From Scheffersomyces stipitis CBS 6054 (lineage: Eukaryota; Ascomycota; Pichiomycetes; Serinales; Debaryomycetaceae), in contig NC_009046.1 in NCBI RefSeq assembly GCF_000209165.1, positions 434,001-498,000 of the forward strand: a stretch of DNA of 64,000 nt, written 5' to 3'. Positions 19,783 through 30,245 of this stretch are shown piece by piece. Under the pieces are notes generated by a model. The model was not told where the DNA came from. It searched no databases and saw only the letters and a program-made list of their open reading frames with translations. Position 1 is the stretch's first letter. Every line of letters begins with the position of its first letter. The translations under genes and the position numbers were made by a program.

Positions 19783-22524
19783 ATGTCTCTCCAGGGCAAT
19801 CTGCCTCCAGACGACTTTCTGCCCCCCTCGTCTGCCGCAACCCCGGCTTCGATGTCACAAGCCAACAACAGCGATGATGCCTCTACTGGCACCAAGAAAT
19901 CCAAGTCGGCTCGCAGATCGGTGGCTTGCAAGAGCTGTCACTCCCTTAAAGTCAAGTGTACCCCAGCCGACCCTACCAACCCCAGTGGGAGCTGTATTCG
20001 GTGTCTAAATGCCAATCGTAAATGCGAGATTGATCTTAACCAAACCAGAAAAAGGCGGAAAAAGGCCGATATCCTTTTGGCTAACCTCCGCGATCGCAGT
20101 GAAGCACCCACAGTTGAGTCCAGCGTTGCTCCCAGTACTCCCATCATTGCTTCGGTACTGGAAGCCCCCTCGCCAGCCCCTACGACCTCAGAAGAAGTTA
20201 TTGAAAATCTTAAAAGACAGGTTAAATCCCTCGAAGCCCAGCTTCAACAACAGCAAGCCTTCAACCAGCATGCAATGCACCACAGCAGAAACATAAACAC
20301 AAGTAATGATACTATATCGGATGTAGATTCACCGCCGTTCATCTCGAAATCTGACTTGGAAAGGGAGATCTTATTTCTCTGCGATAGCAGTGTGACCAAG
20401 CTTACCGATTTAACCAATGACTTGAAAACTGTAGCTGACCGTAGAACTCTGCTATTCCGTGACTCCCGACCTGTGGATGTGGTCTCCACTGGCTTGTTGT
20501 CCCTTGAGGAAGCAACTGAAAGACTCGAGACTTACAGAAAAGTATTGTTCGTGCAGCACCCACTCATCGAGATTCCTAACGAGATTTCGATACAAGAGTT
20601 AAGAGAAAAACTGCCCTTCTTGTTCAACGCCGTCATGTCTGTCACCTCCGTAGTATATAATAAACAATTGGACATTGACAAGGCGTTGAACATTGACAAT
20701 GCTGCTGTGCAATCCATAGCAGTAGAAGTCATGGTCTCTGGTACCAAGTCTGATGAGTTGGTCAAGAGTTTGATCTTGCTCTGTGTCTGGTACAACAGTC
20801 CTGAACTCTTTAGACAGCGTCGTTACCATCTTCTCAACACTCTTGGGGTCACCATGCTCCATGATTTGGGAATTGTTGCTAGACCCTCCTACAGCTTCAA
20901 AGGAGAAGATCGCGCGGTGACTCAGGATGACAATAAAAAACAGAATTCCGAGTACCAGAGCTTGGTGTTGATTGTATATTTCACCACCGTCAGTATCTGT
21001 TTAATACTTAAAAGAACCATCTACGTCAAGTGGACTCCTTTTGTCGAAGAATGTTGTTCGACACTTGAGAGGTCTCCAAATAGAACATGGAGAGAACTTG
21101 CTCTTTTCTCCAGGTTGAGCCACCTCTTGGATAAAATACACCACATCATACACTCGCCCGAGATCTCAGAATCAAGACGTTCAACACCACATTACATCAT
21201 CCACGAGATGCAGAAGGCGCTCTCCATTGTCAGGCACAAGATCAGAGACGATGATCATGCCTTCTTGGCTTACTACTTTTCGGTAGAGGCTTACTTGCAT
21301 GAACCATGTCTTACTAATGTGTTCACCAATGATGAAAATGGCGACAACATGAAACTTACAGAGTCTTCAGCCAAGTCCATTTCAAATTGTACCAATTCTT
21401 GTCTCAATGCATTGGATGAATTCAACAAATTGTCCTTGGAGGAGGTGGCTGGTATTCCTTTGTTTTATAGTTCTCGAATCATTTATACTGCTGGTATGTT
21501 ATTGAGATTAAGATACTTGATATTATCGTTGCCATCTCATATTGAAAAGGATTTAGTTCCATATCATGCTATTTTTGCCATTCAGAGAGCAAATAAGATT
21601 CTTGATCAGGCTAGTATAGCACATTCGGCCAACCACTTCTTGAAGAAGACGCGTTTGGTGTTGCAATTGTTCATACAAACGTATGCAACCCAAGTTCAGG
21701 AATTGTTGCGCAAGAATGGTGAAACTCCACAGAACTTGAAGCCAACTCCAAAGAAAGAACTTCATGAAATGGATAGACTTTCCAATATATTCAGAGCACA
21801 CCATCAAGCTGGACAGAAGTCTATCATTAATGACGATGCTAACCAATATGATTCAAATGTCCCATTAGACATCTTGTCGTATGCTGCCTCTTACAGAAGA
21901 GATTCTAAGGACTCTAACATGAGAGGAAGAAGCTCGCCGTCAGCCCATGCCACTAACGGTCTGGAAGATTCGAAGGCTAAGTTGAATACTCCACAATCTT
22001 ATGCACCTACACCTAGTGCTCTTCCTTTGACTAGTAGTGCGTCGGTAGGAGCTATTTCCATTCCTCCTCTTAGAGCATCTGAAACTCTTCAACCTTCTAA
22101 TCTATCTCATTTACACCGTTCTTCCTCACTTGGAATAATCAACAACTCCTCACTTCCTATTCCCAGCAATGGCCATGCCTTACCACCGATGTTTGGCACT
22201 AATGGGAACCCCAATGCTGGTATGACTCCTCCATTATTGAGCTCAGTTGTTGCTCCATCAACAAAGCATCAGAATCAACTGCACCAGCAAACCTCGCTGC
22301 TGCAACTAGGTCAGTTGCCTTCTCAATTTAGACAACCATCCATTGGCCTGAACAAACAAGCTTACAACAACTTGGCCAATCCAGATCAACTTGAAAACTC
22401 GTACATGGCTTTGAACGATGAGTTCTGGTCTGATTTGCTTAGCACTGAGTCCGACAGGATCAACTTCTCCAACAACAACTACAATTCAGCACAGGTCAAC
22501 GACGAGTTGTTTTTCATGAACTAA
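19783..22524 (+). CDS. WAR1: Zn2Cys6 transcription factor, War1-like weak-acid response activator
   Basis: In Saccharomyces War1 binds the promoter of the PDR12 pump and is activated by sorbate and other weak acids. The product is 913 residues. The zinc cluster uses Cys49, 52, 59, 71, 74 and 81 and is followed by the basic linker TRKRRKK. Its unusual core CHSLKVKC and RCLNANRKCEIDL resemble the War1 type (CHSLKxKC) more than the common CxxCRxxKxKC form. The middle region carries LLSLEEATERLETYRK, a family regulatory segment, then YFSVEAYLHE and LFYSSRIIYTAGMLLRLRYL, which align with War1 as I recall it. The C-terminus is Ser/Asn/Pro-rich and ends in an acidic/aromatic stretch (LNDEFWSDLLSTESD), a plausible activation domain. 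A CTG codon at the REKxPFLF position falls where a polar residue is expected. The orthology call rests on memory, not alignment. Confidence 0.82.
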   Translation: MSLQGNLPPDDFLPPSSAATPASMSQANNSDDASTGTKKSKSARRSVACKSCHSLKVKCTPADPTNPSGSCIRCLNANRKCEIDLNQTRKRRKKADILLANLRDRSEAPTVESSVAPSTPIIASVLEAPSPAPTTSEEVIENLKRQVKSLEAQLQQQQAFNQHAMHHSRNINTSNDTISDVDSPPFISKSDLEREILFLCDSSVTKLTDLTNDLKTVADRRTLLFRDSRPVDVVSTGLLSLEEATERLETYRKVLFVQHPLIEIPNEISIQELREKLPFLFNAVMSVTSVVYNKQLDIDKALNIDNAAVQSIAVEVMVSGTKSDELVKSLILLCVWYNSPELFRQRRYHLLNTLGVTMLHDLGIVARPSYSFKGEDRAVTQDDNKKQNSEYQSLVLIVYFTTVSICLILKRTIYVKWTPFVEECCSTLERSPNRTWRELALFSRLSHLLDKIHHIIHSPEISESRRSTPHYIIHEMQKALSIVRHKIRDDDHAFLAYYFSVEAYLHEPCLTNVFTNDENGDNMKLTESSAKSISNCTNSCLNALDEFNKLSLEEVAGIPLFYSSRIIYTAGMLLRLRYLILSLPSHIEKDLVPYHAIFAIQRANKILDQASIAHSANHFLKKTRLVLQLFIQTYATQVQELLRKNGETPQNLKPTPKKELHEMDRLSNIFRAHHQAGQKSIINDDANQYDSNVPLDILSYAASYRRDSKDSNMRGRSSPSAHATNGLEDSKAKLNTPQSYAPTPSALPLTSSASVGAISIPPLRASETLQPSNLSHLHRSSSLGIINNSSLPIPSNGHALPPMFGTNGNPNAGMTPPLLSSVVAPSTKHQNQLHQQTSLLQLGQLPSQFRQPSIGLNKQAYNNLANPDQLENSYMALNDEFWSDLLSTESDRINFSNNNYNSAQVNDELFFMN

Positions 22525-22807
22525 CGGCTTCAATTCTGGATGTTATTTATTGCCCTTCCTTCTACCCTTATTTATTAATATCTCTATGATACTTAGATTG
22601 AGTTTAATTACTTCCATAGAAATGATCTCTAGATCAAATGTACGAATATTCTAGAAAGGTGTACTTGTATGATTTGGTAGGAAAATGTAGTTGCAAAAGA
22701 CGATTTTGATATCATTGCCTGCATATCGTAAACAATTTTCAACTTGAGGTGTTCGAATATTTCTGATCTGACTCTACACTTTTCTTCTGTTTCTATAGCA
22801 AGATAAG

Positions 22808-23392
22808 ATGGCCGGACCTAAACGAACTAATTCAGGTGCACGCGATGCGTTTACTCTTATAGATATAGTTCGCGTGGTAGGTGGTCTACTTTTTCTCAAT
22901 GCGTTTTTCTCGTGGTGGTTTACCTCGACTTCGACATGGGGCTATAATGGAAAATGGATAAATACGCAATACTTGAAACATAGGTTGACAAATAACTATG
23001 TTAATCTCACTATAGATGAATTGGCATTGTACAATGGAAGTGATATGCTGTTGCCTATCTATATCGGTGTGAATGGATACGTGTATGATGTTACAGCTTC
23101 TCGTGGAATATATGGTCCCAAAGGCTCGTATTCGAAATTGAGCGGAAAGGACGCATCAAGATTGTATGTGACAGGATGTTTTATGAATCCTGAAGAGTAC
23201 ACCTATGATTTGCGTGGATTAAAAGAGGAAGAAGCAAAACAGGAACTCAGCGAATGGCAACAATTCTTCGAGGAACATCCCAAGTATTGGCTAGCAGGCT
23301 ACGTTCAACGACCAGACCCTGTAGGAGAACCACCAGCTCCGTGTGAGCATATCAAGTTTCCAGGTCGCCGTACAAAGAATGCTGGCAATTAA
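22808..23392 (+). CDS. Membrane-anchored cytochrome b5-fold (MAPR-like) protein
   Basis: Product of 194 residues. One hydrophobic segment at residues 16-38 predicts an N-terminal membrane anchor. Residues about 66-175 match the cytochrome b5-like heme/steroid-binding domain in its membrane-associated progesterone receptor form: LTIDELALYNGSD, LPIYIGVNGYVYDVT, IYGPKGSYSKLSGKDASR and VTGCF. This form lacks the paired histidines of cytochrome b5 and in relatives binds heme through tyrosine. Relatives (Dap1, neuferricin) support cytochrome P450 enzymes in sterol synthesis; whether this one does is unknown. It is longer than Dap1, so I give no symbol. The short gap (283 bp) from WAR1 means its promoter is compact. 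Confidence 0.8.
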   Translation: MAGPKRTNSGARDAFTLIDIVRVVGGLLFLNAFFSWWFTSTSTWGYNGKWINTQYLKHRLTNNYVNLTIDELALYNGSDMLLPIYIGVNGYVYDVTASRGIYGPKGSYSKLSGKDASRLYVTGCFMNPEEYTYDLRGLKEEEAKQELSEWQQFFEEHPKYWLAGYVQRPDPVGEPPAPCEHIKFPGRRTKNAGN

Positions 23393-23801
23393 AAAGTTAG
23401 CCGAAAAAGAATTTAACTTATAGAAAATAGAAATACTTTGGAGTAGTATTTTTTGTAGTAGTATCCTTATCTGCTTCTGAAAATGGCATAGGAATATGTT
23501 CACAGGGCAACTTTTGCGAACTTACAACGGTTTGATTATCTCTTGGAATGACTTTTTCAATAAATATCTCTTTTGAGTCGTCCCAAAGTTAACTCGTTTT
23601 TGACATTTGAAACTACCAAAAATGAAGACCCGATTTACTTACTTATTTGTAAAGTTGTTTGCAGCCGATATCGGTGTACTGCATCCAACACAATCTAGTT
23701 GCAAAATGTATTGGCCTACTAATTCTCAGAAGTTACAATATCAGATTTGTCGTAAATAATATATTATTGATTAAATGCATTAATATGTCACTATAATCTT
23801 C
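23393..23801. other. Intergenic between convergent genes
   Basis: 409 bp of AT-rich sequence between the stop codons of the b5-fold gene and STR2. It should contain both polyadenylation regions. Nothing else seen. Confidence 0.45.
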
Positions 23802-25592
23802 TCAGTCAGTTTTAGGCTCGGCGGCTGCGATGTCCAAACTCTTTTGCAAGACATCCAACAACTCGTCCGGATCCTCCAAACCAATACTGATTCTGATCAA
23901 GTTTCTATCCACATCCCACTTGGCAATTTCGTCAAGCTCTTGGTAATGGGCCAAGATAGCGTAAGGACAGGCTAACGTGAAATTGGTTCCCAAAGATGGA
24001 CCCTTGTGTAAGTTAACCGCGTTGAAAAAAGCCACAGCCTGATGGGGTTCTTTGAAGAGGAAAGATATCAAACCACCATAACCACCAGTGGCAGTTTTGA
24101 TTTCGTCGTAATATTGTTTGGATTCACTAATCTTTGGATAGTAGACCTTTGATATAAGCGGACTCTTCTGTAATAATTGCACAGTTAACCATGAAGTTCT
24201 ATCGATCTTGGCGGATCTTTCAGCAAAATCACGAGAGTTTCTTTCCAACCATAAGGCATCCTGGGCCCAGAACAAATCTTCGTACTCTCTATTAAAATAT
24301 TCCTTTAAGGCATGATACATTGGCGATGCTGGATTCAACACGAGAGACCCAGCCATGACGTTGGAATCTCCTGAAAAGACCTTGGTCAACGAAGAACATA
24401 CCATATCTGCAAATGGCAAGACGTGGATGTTCAAGAAGTTACCAACTGTTTCATCGACCACAACGGCAAAATTGAACTTGTCAGCCAATTTTCTAATTCT
24501 CTTCAAATTAGGAGTTTTCAATAATGGATTTGAAGGACATTCGCAGAATAAAGCCATGATATCTAATTCTCCTGATTCTAATTCTGATTCAAGTGTATCC
24601 AAAGATTTGTCATCGCCAAGTCCCAAGAAATGGACACCAGGACCAAATTTCTTAAGAATGTTGAGAGTATCGACATAAGGGAAACCAAAGCACACAGATT
24701 TCTTTGGTTTTTTTGAAACATTAAGCAAAACATGGTGGGCGTAGAAAATGGAAGCCATACCAGACGGGAACAAGTAGACGTCAGTTTCACTTAGATTCTT
24801 ACCTCTTCTAGCCTTCTCCATTTCTTCCTTTTGGTTGTGTGATTTGTCAACTTTACCGCAGATTCTTCTTCTCAATGCTATTTTTGCTTCTTTTGCAAAT
24901 TTCAAGTCCAAAACTCTTCCAAACTTTTGTTCGATAAAAGTGTCGTGTTCTTTGATTTCTTCTTCGCTTACAGTAAAACTAGGGCTACGGATGCTAGCAG
25001 AAATCGAAGGTGACTTCCTTTGGATCAGCTGGACTTGAAGCTCCTGTTTCAAGTTGCTATTTGCAGCCCTAATTGACGGTCTTGGGCTAGGGCTAATAGA
25101 TCTGCTTTCGCTTTCAAACAAGGCACGGGAAATATACTCTCCCATTCTGGAACTGATACCTTCACCAGAATGTTGCCAGTAGTTTTTGGCTAATGGAAAA
25201 ACGTCAGCAGGGAAGAAAACAACCCCAATAGTAGCTTCTATCACAGTTGACCTTTCTTCTTCGTTCGCTGGTGCGGGTGTACTTAATTGTAACACTCTAA
25301 CTACCAAGGACTTCTCGGACTTCTCTTTGATGAACTGTCTACATCTTTTTGCTACTTTATAAGATGGAAAGATCATACACCTTTCACCGTCTCTTCCGTA
25401 CTTAGTCTCGATTTTCTTCGACAAAGATTGGATCACACTATGGATGAAAAATCTTGGATATCCCGAGTTCATCTTGCTTACAACCCAGTCTTCTCCCTCT
25501 TCATATCCCACAGTTGCCTCCCACGTAGGTAACGTAACTGAGACAGCATGGGGAATATTTGGGATGGGCATCCCGATCTCTTGTGAAGGCAT
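23802..25592 (-). CDS. STR2: Cystathionine gamma-synthase
   Basis: PLP enzyme that joins cysteine to an O-acylated homoserine to form cystathionine, the cysteine-to-methionine arm of transsulfuration. The product is 596 residues. The first about 200 residues are the fungal Str2-type N-terminal extension (GYPRFFIHSVIQSLSKKIE, CMIFPSYKVAKRCRQFI). The Cys/Met-metabolism PLP domain follows, with DVYLFPSGMASIF, FPYVDTLNILKKFGPGVHF, VVDETVGNFLNIHVLPFADM, and the Schiff-base lysine Lys404 in CSSLTKVFSGDSNVMAGS. The C-terminal subdomain has NLHKGPSLGTNFTLACPYA and LIRISIGLEDPDELLDVL. Saccharomyces also has a close paralogue (YML082W), so STR2 is the likely but not the only assignment. The start is the ATG at 25592-25590. 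Confidence 0.87.
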   Translation of the reverse strand: MPSQEIGMPIPNIPHAVSVTLPTWEATVGYEEGEDWVVSKMNSGYPRFFIHSVIQSLSKKIETKYGRDGERCMIFPSYKVAKRCRQFIKEKSEKSLVVRVLQLSTPAPANEEERSTVIEATIGVVFFPADVFPLAKNYWQHSGEGISSRMGEYISRALFESESRSISPSPRPSIRAANSNLKQELQVQLIQRKSPSISASIRSPSFTVSEEEIKEHDTFIEQKFGRVLDLKFAKEAKIALRRRICGKVDKSHNQKEEMEKARRGKNLSETDVYLFPSGMASIFYAHHVLLNVSKKPKKSVCFGFPYVDTLNILKKFGPGVHFLGLGDDKSLDTLESELESGELDIMALFCECPSNPLLKTPNLKRIRKLADKFNFAVVVDETVGNFLNIHVLPFADMVCSSLTKVFSGDSNVMAGSLVLNPASPMYHALKEYFNREYEDLFWAQDALWLERNSRDFAERSAKIDRTSWLTVQLLQKSPLISKVYYPKISESKQYYDEIKTATGGYGGLISFLFKEPHQAVAFFNAVNLHKGPSLGTNFTLACPYAILAHYQELDEIAKWDVDRNLIRISIGLEDPDELLDVLQKSLDIAAAEPKTD

Positions 25593-26128
25593 TGTTTCTA
25601 ATCTGTCGTATAATACTATTCCTGGCTGCTATGGTGCTTCATGAATGAAATCATCGTTTGTCAGAAATGAATAGCGAGGAAGCTTGAGTCACCGCGACAT
25701 TGAACATTTTTCATGTCGTATTTTTCAATCGCGATCAGTGTCGCGATTTTGCACCCATGTCTAAAAATCTCTATTTTGACAAATCTTATTCAACTGCTGT
25801 CATTAAGATATATGTTGAGAAGTTAGTTAAACACTCTATGGCGGTATATCGTATTTGAAAAATCCTAAACGATCAACTTCCCAACTTGCTACATCTTTTT
25901 ACGATATGTTGATATCTATTAATGCAAAAGAGGTATTATGAAATAAAGATATAAAGAAAACCTTGTATAAATAATGCAAACAACATAGCAAGCTAAATGA
26001 TTTGGAGGATCCTCGCCTTGGGTTTTTCGTATTTAGTTTTCAAATTCTAATCCTTTTGGAAAGACGAATAGCGGTTTGAAGATAAGACCGAATATATTAC
26101 ATTATAGTTAATTTTTGATTTTCTCTTT
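25593..26128. other. Intergenic, STR2 promoter and HMG1 terminator
   Basis: 536 bp. Contains the inverted repeat at 25727-25748. No ORF of note. Confidence 0.45.
25727..25748. repeat. 8-bp inverted repeat in the STR2 promoter
   Basis: Arms AATCGCGA (25727-25734) and TCGCGATT (25741-25748) flank a 6-nt spacer, 135 bp upstream of the STR2 ATG. The spacing suits a dimeric regulator; no named factor is assigned. Confidence 0.5.
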
Positions 26129-29100
26129 TCAGGACTTGATGCAAGTGACAGCACCTTCCTTAAGACGCTTTAAATCATTTCCATTGGCAGCTCCGTTGGG
26201 TTTTGGAGCTTTGGTTTGTGCCTTGGCCGATCCATTGGCCGAACCGTTGGCAGCAGGAGCAGCAGGAGTGGCAGCAGCACCTTTACGGTTGTGTTGCATA
26301 TGGGATTGAACCAAGTGGCCAGCAGCTAAAGCAGAACAAAGAGAAAGTTCAGCTGCCAACACGGCACATGCAACAATACGAGCTAATTGTCTGGCATTAT
26401 CACCAGGATTAGTTGGGTGTGGGCCACGGACTCCTAACAAGTCAAGCATGGCACCTTGTGGCTCCAAGATAGTACCACCACCGATAGTGCCAACTTCGAT
26501 AGAAGGCATAGAAACAGAAATCTGCAAATCATCTCCAACTCTCTTCATCAAGGTAATACAGTTGGAGGATTCGACATTTTGTGCTGGATCCTGACCACAC
26601 GCCAAAAACACAGCTGTGACTAAATTGGCAGCATGAGCATTAAATCCACCAACTGAACCAGCCATGGCAGAACCAATCAAGTTCTTGGATATGTTCAATT
26701 CAACCAAAGCATCCACATCAGACTTAAGAACCTTCTTGACGACTTCAGATGGAATTCTGGCTTCAGCCACAATAGACTTACCTCTCCCTTCGATCCAGTT
26801 GATGGCAGCAGGCTTCTTGTCGGTACAGTAGTTACCAGAGACCGAGATAATCTCCATATCTTCCCATCCACACTCTTCAACCATGTACTTAAGGGAGTAT
26901 TCCACACCCTTGGAGATCATGTTCATACCCATTGCATCACCAGTGGTGGTTCTGAAACGAATAAATAACAAATCACCAGCCATGGCAGTTTGAATATGTT
27001 GCAATCTCGCAAATCTGGAAGTAGAGTTGAAAGCCTTTTTGATAGTCAGTTGACCTTCTTCAGAATCAAGCCACAATTTAGCAGCTCCAGCTCTTGCCAA
27101 AGATGGAAACGAGACACATGGACCTCTGGTCATACCATCTCTGGTCAACACAGTCTGAACACCTCCACCAGCATTGATGGCTTTACAACCACGCATAGTA
27201 GAAGCAACCAAACAACCTTCAGTAGTGGCCATAGGAATATGATATGGCTTACCGTCGATAATCAAAGGTCCGGCTACACCTACTGGAATAGGCATGAATC
27301 CAATAACATTTTCACAACAGGCACCAAACACACGATCGTAATCATAGTGCTTGTATGGCAAACGACCGGAATCTAACGAAGGAACATTGGCTAACTTGGC
27401 AATAGCCTTTCTACGAACAGCAACAGCCCTAGTGTTATCTGCCAATTGCTTCTCTAAAGCATATAATGGTAATTTTCCAGAAACCACTAAGGACGATACT
27501 TCGTTATCATTCAAAGTCTTGACCTTTCCATCCTTCATGATTTCAATACATTCTTCCAATGGCAATTGCTTAGCAGGGACCTTGATTTCCAATTCTTCAC
27601 TAGAAGAGTCTTCATACGACTCTTTGGTGTCAATTTTGGAAACTCTAGGGGCTTGCGCAGATGTCACAGTTTGAGTCTTGGACTTTTCGCTCAATTGTGG
27701 TCTAGAGAATTCTCTTTGTATGAGCTTTGTAGTGGCAGAAACCTGGTAACGAGATGCATTTAAGAAGTATGCGTTGACACTGATGGAAATAGCAAATCCG
27801 AACAAGAGGAACTTGGAAATGAGGTTGTCTCGTATGGCATAACTGATCTTTTCCAAAACTGACAAGACAAAGTCTTCAGTAAGAACTAGATATCCCAATG
27901 GCAAGTAGATTCTGGCGGGTAAGATGGTTACAATGGTACCCTTAGAACCAATGGTGATATACTTAGCAGTAGATTTAGTTAACTGTGGAGCAGTGTCCAA
28001 CACAGAGAGTGTAGCATCTCCAGTTGAGTTATACAACCATGAGCTTCCTAACCAGAAAGCATGGAACCCCAAGAACCCAAGAATCATAGCTACCTTGAAA
28101 GAGACAATAGAAGAGTCATCTGAGGCAAAAAAGTTCTTTTCATTTGGGTGTTCGATATTGGAAGATTGAAGAGCCACGTCTTGAGCAATCAACGAGGAAA
28201 TACCTTCTTCTTCAAGAGCTTCTTTCAAGTCTTCAGTACGACGAGCTCTGTTGATTTCGACTTTCAAAGCCAAGATAGCAGAAAAGAAGGTGTAGACCAA
28301 AACTAAGTCGATCGACAAGATCAAAGAACTCAAAATACAGAAGTTTCTCAATCCAGCCAAATGAGAGCCGTAAGAAGCACATGCAAGAAGAACTCCAATG
28401 ACGGCTACATGGTCCCTCAACATACTAACGGTGTGGGATGAGATTACTCTAGCCACGATGGTTCTCACATCTTCTGAGGTATTGGATGCTGTCTGGACAG
28501 CAGAAGCAATAGAGACCTTGTGCTTGAACCCAATAATGGCTACCAAAAAGGGAATACCTTCTGAAATACTTATCAATGGAACCTTGGTATCCAATACCTT
28601 AGTGGTAACCACTAAGGCAAAGAGGAAAGCAAAAGTGGAAGAGATAATTGTTGAAAAGGCTAACCAGAACTTGGAGCCTACGAGTCTCATATCGACGAAA
28701 ACCTTGATTAAAGTGTACCACATGGCAAGATAAGCGACGGTAATCAAGGTGATGTCGAAGTTTTCGGCATTCTGCATCAAGCTTCTGATTTTCAGAAGAC
28801 TGGTACGGATATACTCATAATATTTCATAATTCTGTTGTTGTTTCTGGCTCTCCATGTAAGACCGTTGTAGGAGATCTTGTCGATAGACTGCAAGGCCGA
28901 GTCTACAACATCAGAATCAACAATGAGGACACGTTCGTTTTGCTGTAAGCCTTGGAACGTGTTTTCAACAGTTGGTATTTCACTGTGAAGAACTCTCTTG
29001 AATCTCAAAGGAACCACTGTGACATGATTAGCTTTTGGGTATTCCGAGGCATTGTCGATTTTGATCCAGTTCTTGTAATCCGCTCTGCCTGCCGGGTGGT

Positions 29101-29272
29101 AGTAGGAGGTCCCAATGTCTGTATCGCTGAAGTTCTCTGGAATATATTCGTCAACTACTGATAAGTAAGCAATCGATGCTAGCAATGAGGTGATGATGAT
29201 GAAATGTATTGGGCGATGGGCCGAAGTCCTGGCCAAGGCGCTAGTGGCCCTGGTTATGAAGCCAAGAACCAT
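26129..29272 (-). CDS. HMG1: HMG-CoA reductase
   Basis: Rate-limiting, ER-membrane enzyme of the mevalonate/ergosterol pathway; reduces HMG-CoA to mevalonate with NADPH. The product is 1047 residues. An N-terminal membrane domain of several helices (the first at about residues 22-40) includes a sterol-sensing-like region at about residues 180-350. A Ser/Glu-rich linker follows, then the catalytic domain from about residue 600. Visible signatures: ENVIGFMPIPVGVAGPL, ATTEGCLVAST with the catalytic Glu (about 684), GDAMGMNMISKG with the Asp (about 775), GTIGGGTILEPQ and SHMQHNR with the general-acid His (about 990). A short Ala/Gly/Asn-rich tail follows. The start is the ATG at 29272-29270. The promoter holds paired sterol elements. 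Only one reductase gene is in the window. Confidence 0.97.
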   Translation of the reverse strand: MVLGFITRATSALARTSAHRPIHFIIITSLLASIAYLSVVDEYIPENFSDTDIGTSYYHPAGRADYKNWIKIDNASEYPKANHVTVVPLRFKRVLHSEIPTVENTFQGLQQNERVLIVDSDVVDSALQSIDKISYNGLTWRARNNNRIMKYYEYIRTSLLKIRSLMQNAENFDITLITVAYLAMWYTLIKVFVDMRLVGSKFWLAFSTIISSTFAFLFALVVTTKVLDTKVPLISISEGIPFLVAIIGFKHKVSIASAVQTASNTSEDVRTIVARVISSHTVSMLRDHVAVIGVLLACASYGSHLAGLRNFCILSSLILSIDLVLVYTFFSAILALKVEINRARRTEDLKEALEEEGISSLIAQDVALQSSNIEHPNEKNFFASDDSSIVSFKVAMILGFLGFHAFWLGSSWLYNSTGDATLSVLDTAPQLTKSTAKYITIGSKGTIVTILPARIYLPLGYLVLTEDFVLSVLEKISYAIRDNLISKFLLFGFAISISVNAYFLNASRYQVSATTKLIQREFSRPQLSEKSKTQTVTSAQAPRVSKIDTKESYEDSSSEELEIKVPAKQLPLEECIEIMKDGKVKTLNDNEVSSLVVSGKLPLYALEKQLADNTRAVAVRRKAIAKLANVPSLDSGRLPYKHYDYDRVFGACCENVIGFMPIPVGVAGPLIIDGKPYHIPMATTEGCLVASTMRGCKAINAGGGVQTVLTRDGMTRGPCVSFPSLARAGAAKLWLDSEEGQLTIKKAFNSTSRFARLQHIQTAMAGDLLFIRFRTTTGDAMGMNMISKGVEYSLKYMVEECGWEDMEIISVSGNYCTDKKPAAINWIEGRGKSIVAEARIPSEVVKKVLKSDVDALVELNISKNLIGSAMAGSVGGFNAHAANLVTAVFLACGQDPAQNVESSNCITLMKRVGDDLQISVSMPSIEVGTIGGGTILEPQGAMLDLLGVRGPHPTNPGDNARQLARIVACAVLAAELSLCSALAAGHLVQSHMQHNRKGAAATPAAPAANGSANGSAKAQTKAPKPNGAANGNDLKRLKEGAVTCIKS

Positions 29273-29763
29273 TCTGAGCTAGAAGAGTTAGTAGAAATTC
29301 TATGGGACCATTGTATCAATGGTATGATTTCAGAATTTTCAGATACTGAAATCTCAGAATTTTTCAGACGAGAGTGCGAGAATGATAAATCGACGCGAAC
29401 AAGTTCAAGACGAAAAACCGTGAAGCCAAAGTTGTCCTCCAGAGAAGTTTCTCGAGCATTGGTGTCGAGAGATTTTAAGGAGGCGAATTTTGGTGTCCTT
29501 CTAGTACTTTATTCTTATTCGTACCCAACCGCTCAAACGTATAGGTAGAAAAATTCTGGGACGAGTTACCGACAGAAGAAGTCGACGCTGCTCAGCGACA
29601 ATTACATACCTAGTAGTATGGCAATCTCAATACTGGCTACAAACAATGTAGACACGAGCACGAGAGTATGTACAATAGAGTCACCTGGAGGTGGTTGTGT
29701 AAAAAGGCAGATGAGTATAAATGCGTTCGACAGGAATCTGCAAATCTTTTTTTTGATGATGGT

Positions 29764-29792
29764 TATACGACACATTTTTTTTTGGTCGTATA
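29764..29792. promoter_or_regulatory. Facing pair of sterol regulatory elements upstream of HMG1
   Basis: TATACGA (29764-29770) and TCGTATA (29786-29792) form perfect inverted copies of the Upc2/Ecm22 heptamer, 15 nt apart, about 490 bp upstream of the HMG1 ATG. Upc2 of Candida acts through inverted CGTATA-type sites in ergosterol genes. The target gene makes this a strong candidate. Confidence 0.65.
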
Positions 29793-30211
29793 AACAGAGA
29801 ATCAGACGCGATAGGCAAGCCTCGCGAAAGAGCCATAATAGCCAGAGCTTAGCACTGAGTTTCCAACAGGCTCAACTGAGTCACAGACCACCGAGTACGA
29901 CCGTATAGACTTATGTACTCTACTGCCACAAGTGTGACTGACCAATGGCTGTCGTTTGGATTACTCATAGGCTGTGGCGGTATCCACGGTTCGACTTGTC
30001 TAGGATGGCTTGACACGTCTATTTTGTGGTAGCGCGGCCTAATTTGAAGATATATAGGGAGATTCCTGGACCAGGATCAACTGTTGGCATATTATTTGCA
30101 TGTTTTAGAGCATATGCTAAAAGTCTATTCTTCACGCTGTAGCCATCACTCATATGCTCTAAGGTGTATACTCCCCGTTTATGTTATAGGCTCAATTGGA
30201 TACGCTGTTCA

Positions 30212-30245
30212 CTTAGTGTGTAATTGTGCTTAGTGTATAATTGCT
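30212..30245. repeat. Imperfect 17-bp tandem duplication
   Basis: CTTAGTGTGTAATTGTG is followed directly by CTTAGTGTATAATTGCT, 14 of 17 positions identical. Non-coding; no function assigned. Confidence 0.6.

Noticed and set aside
29980..30010. tRNA B-box-like GGTTCGACTTG
   Set aside because: No matching A box, acceptor stem or anticodon arm around it.
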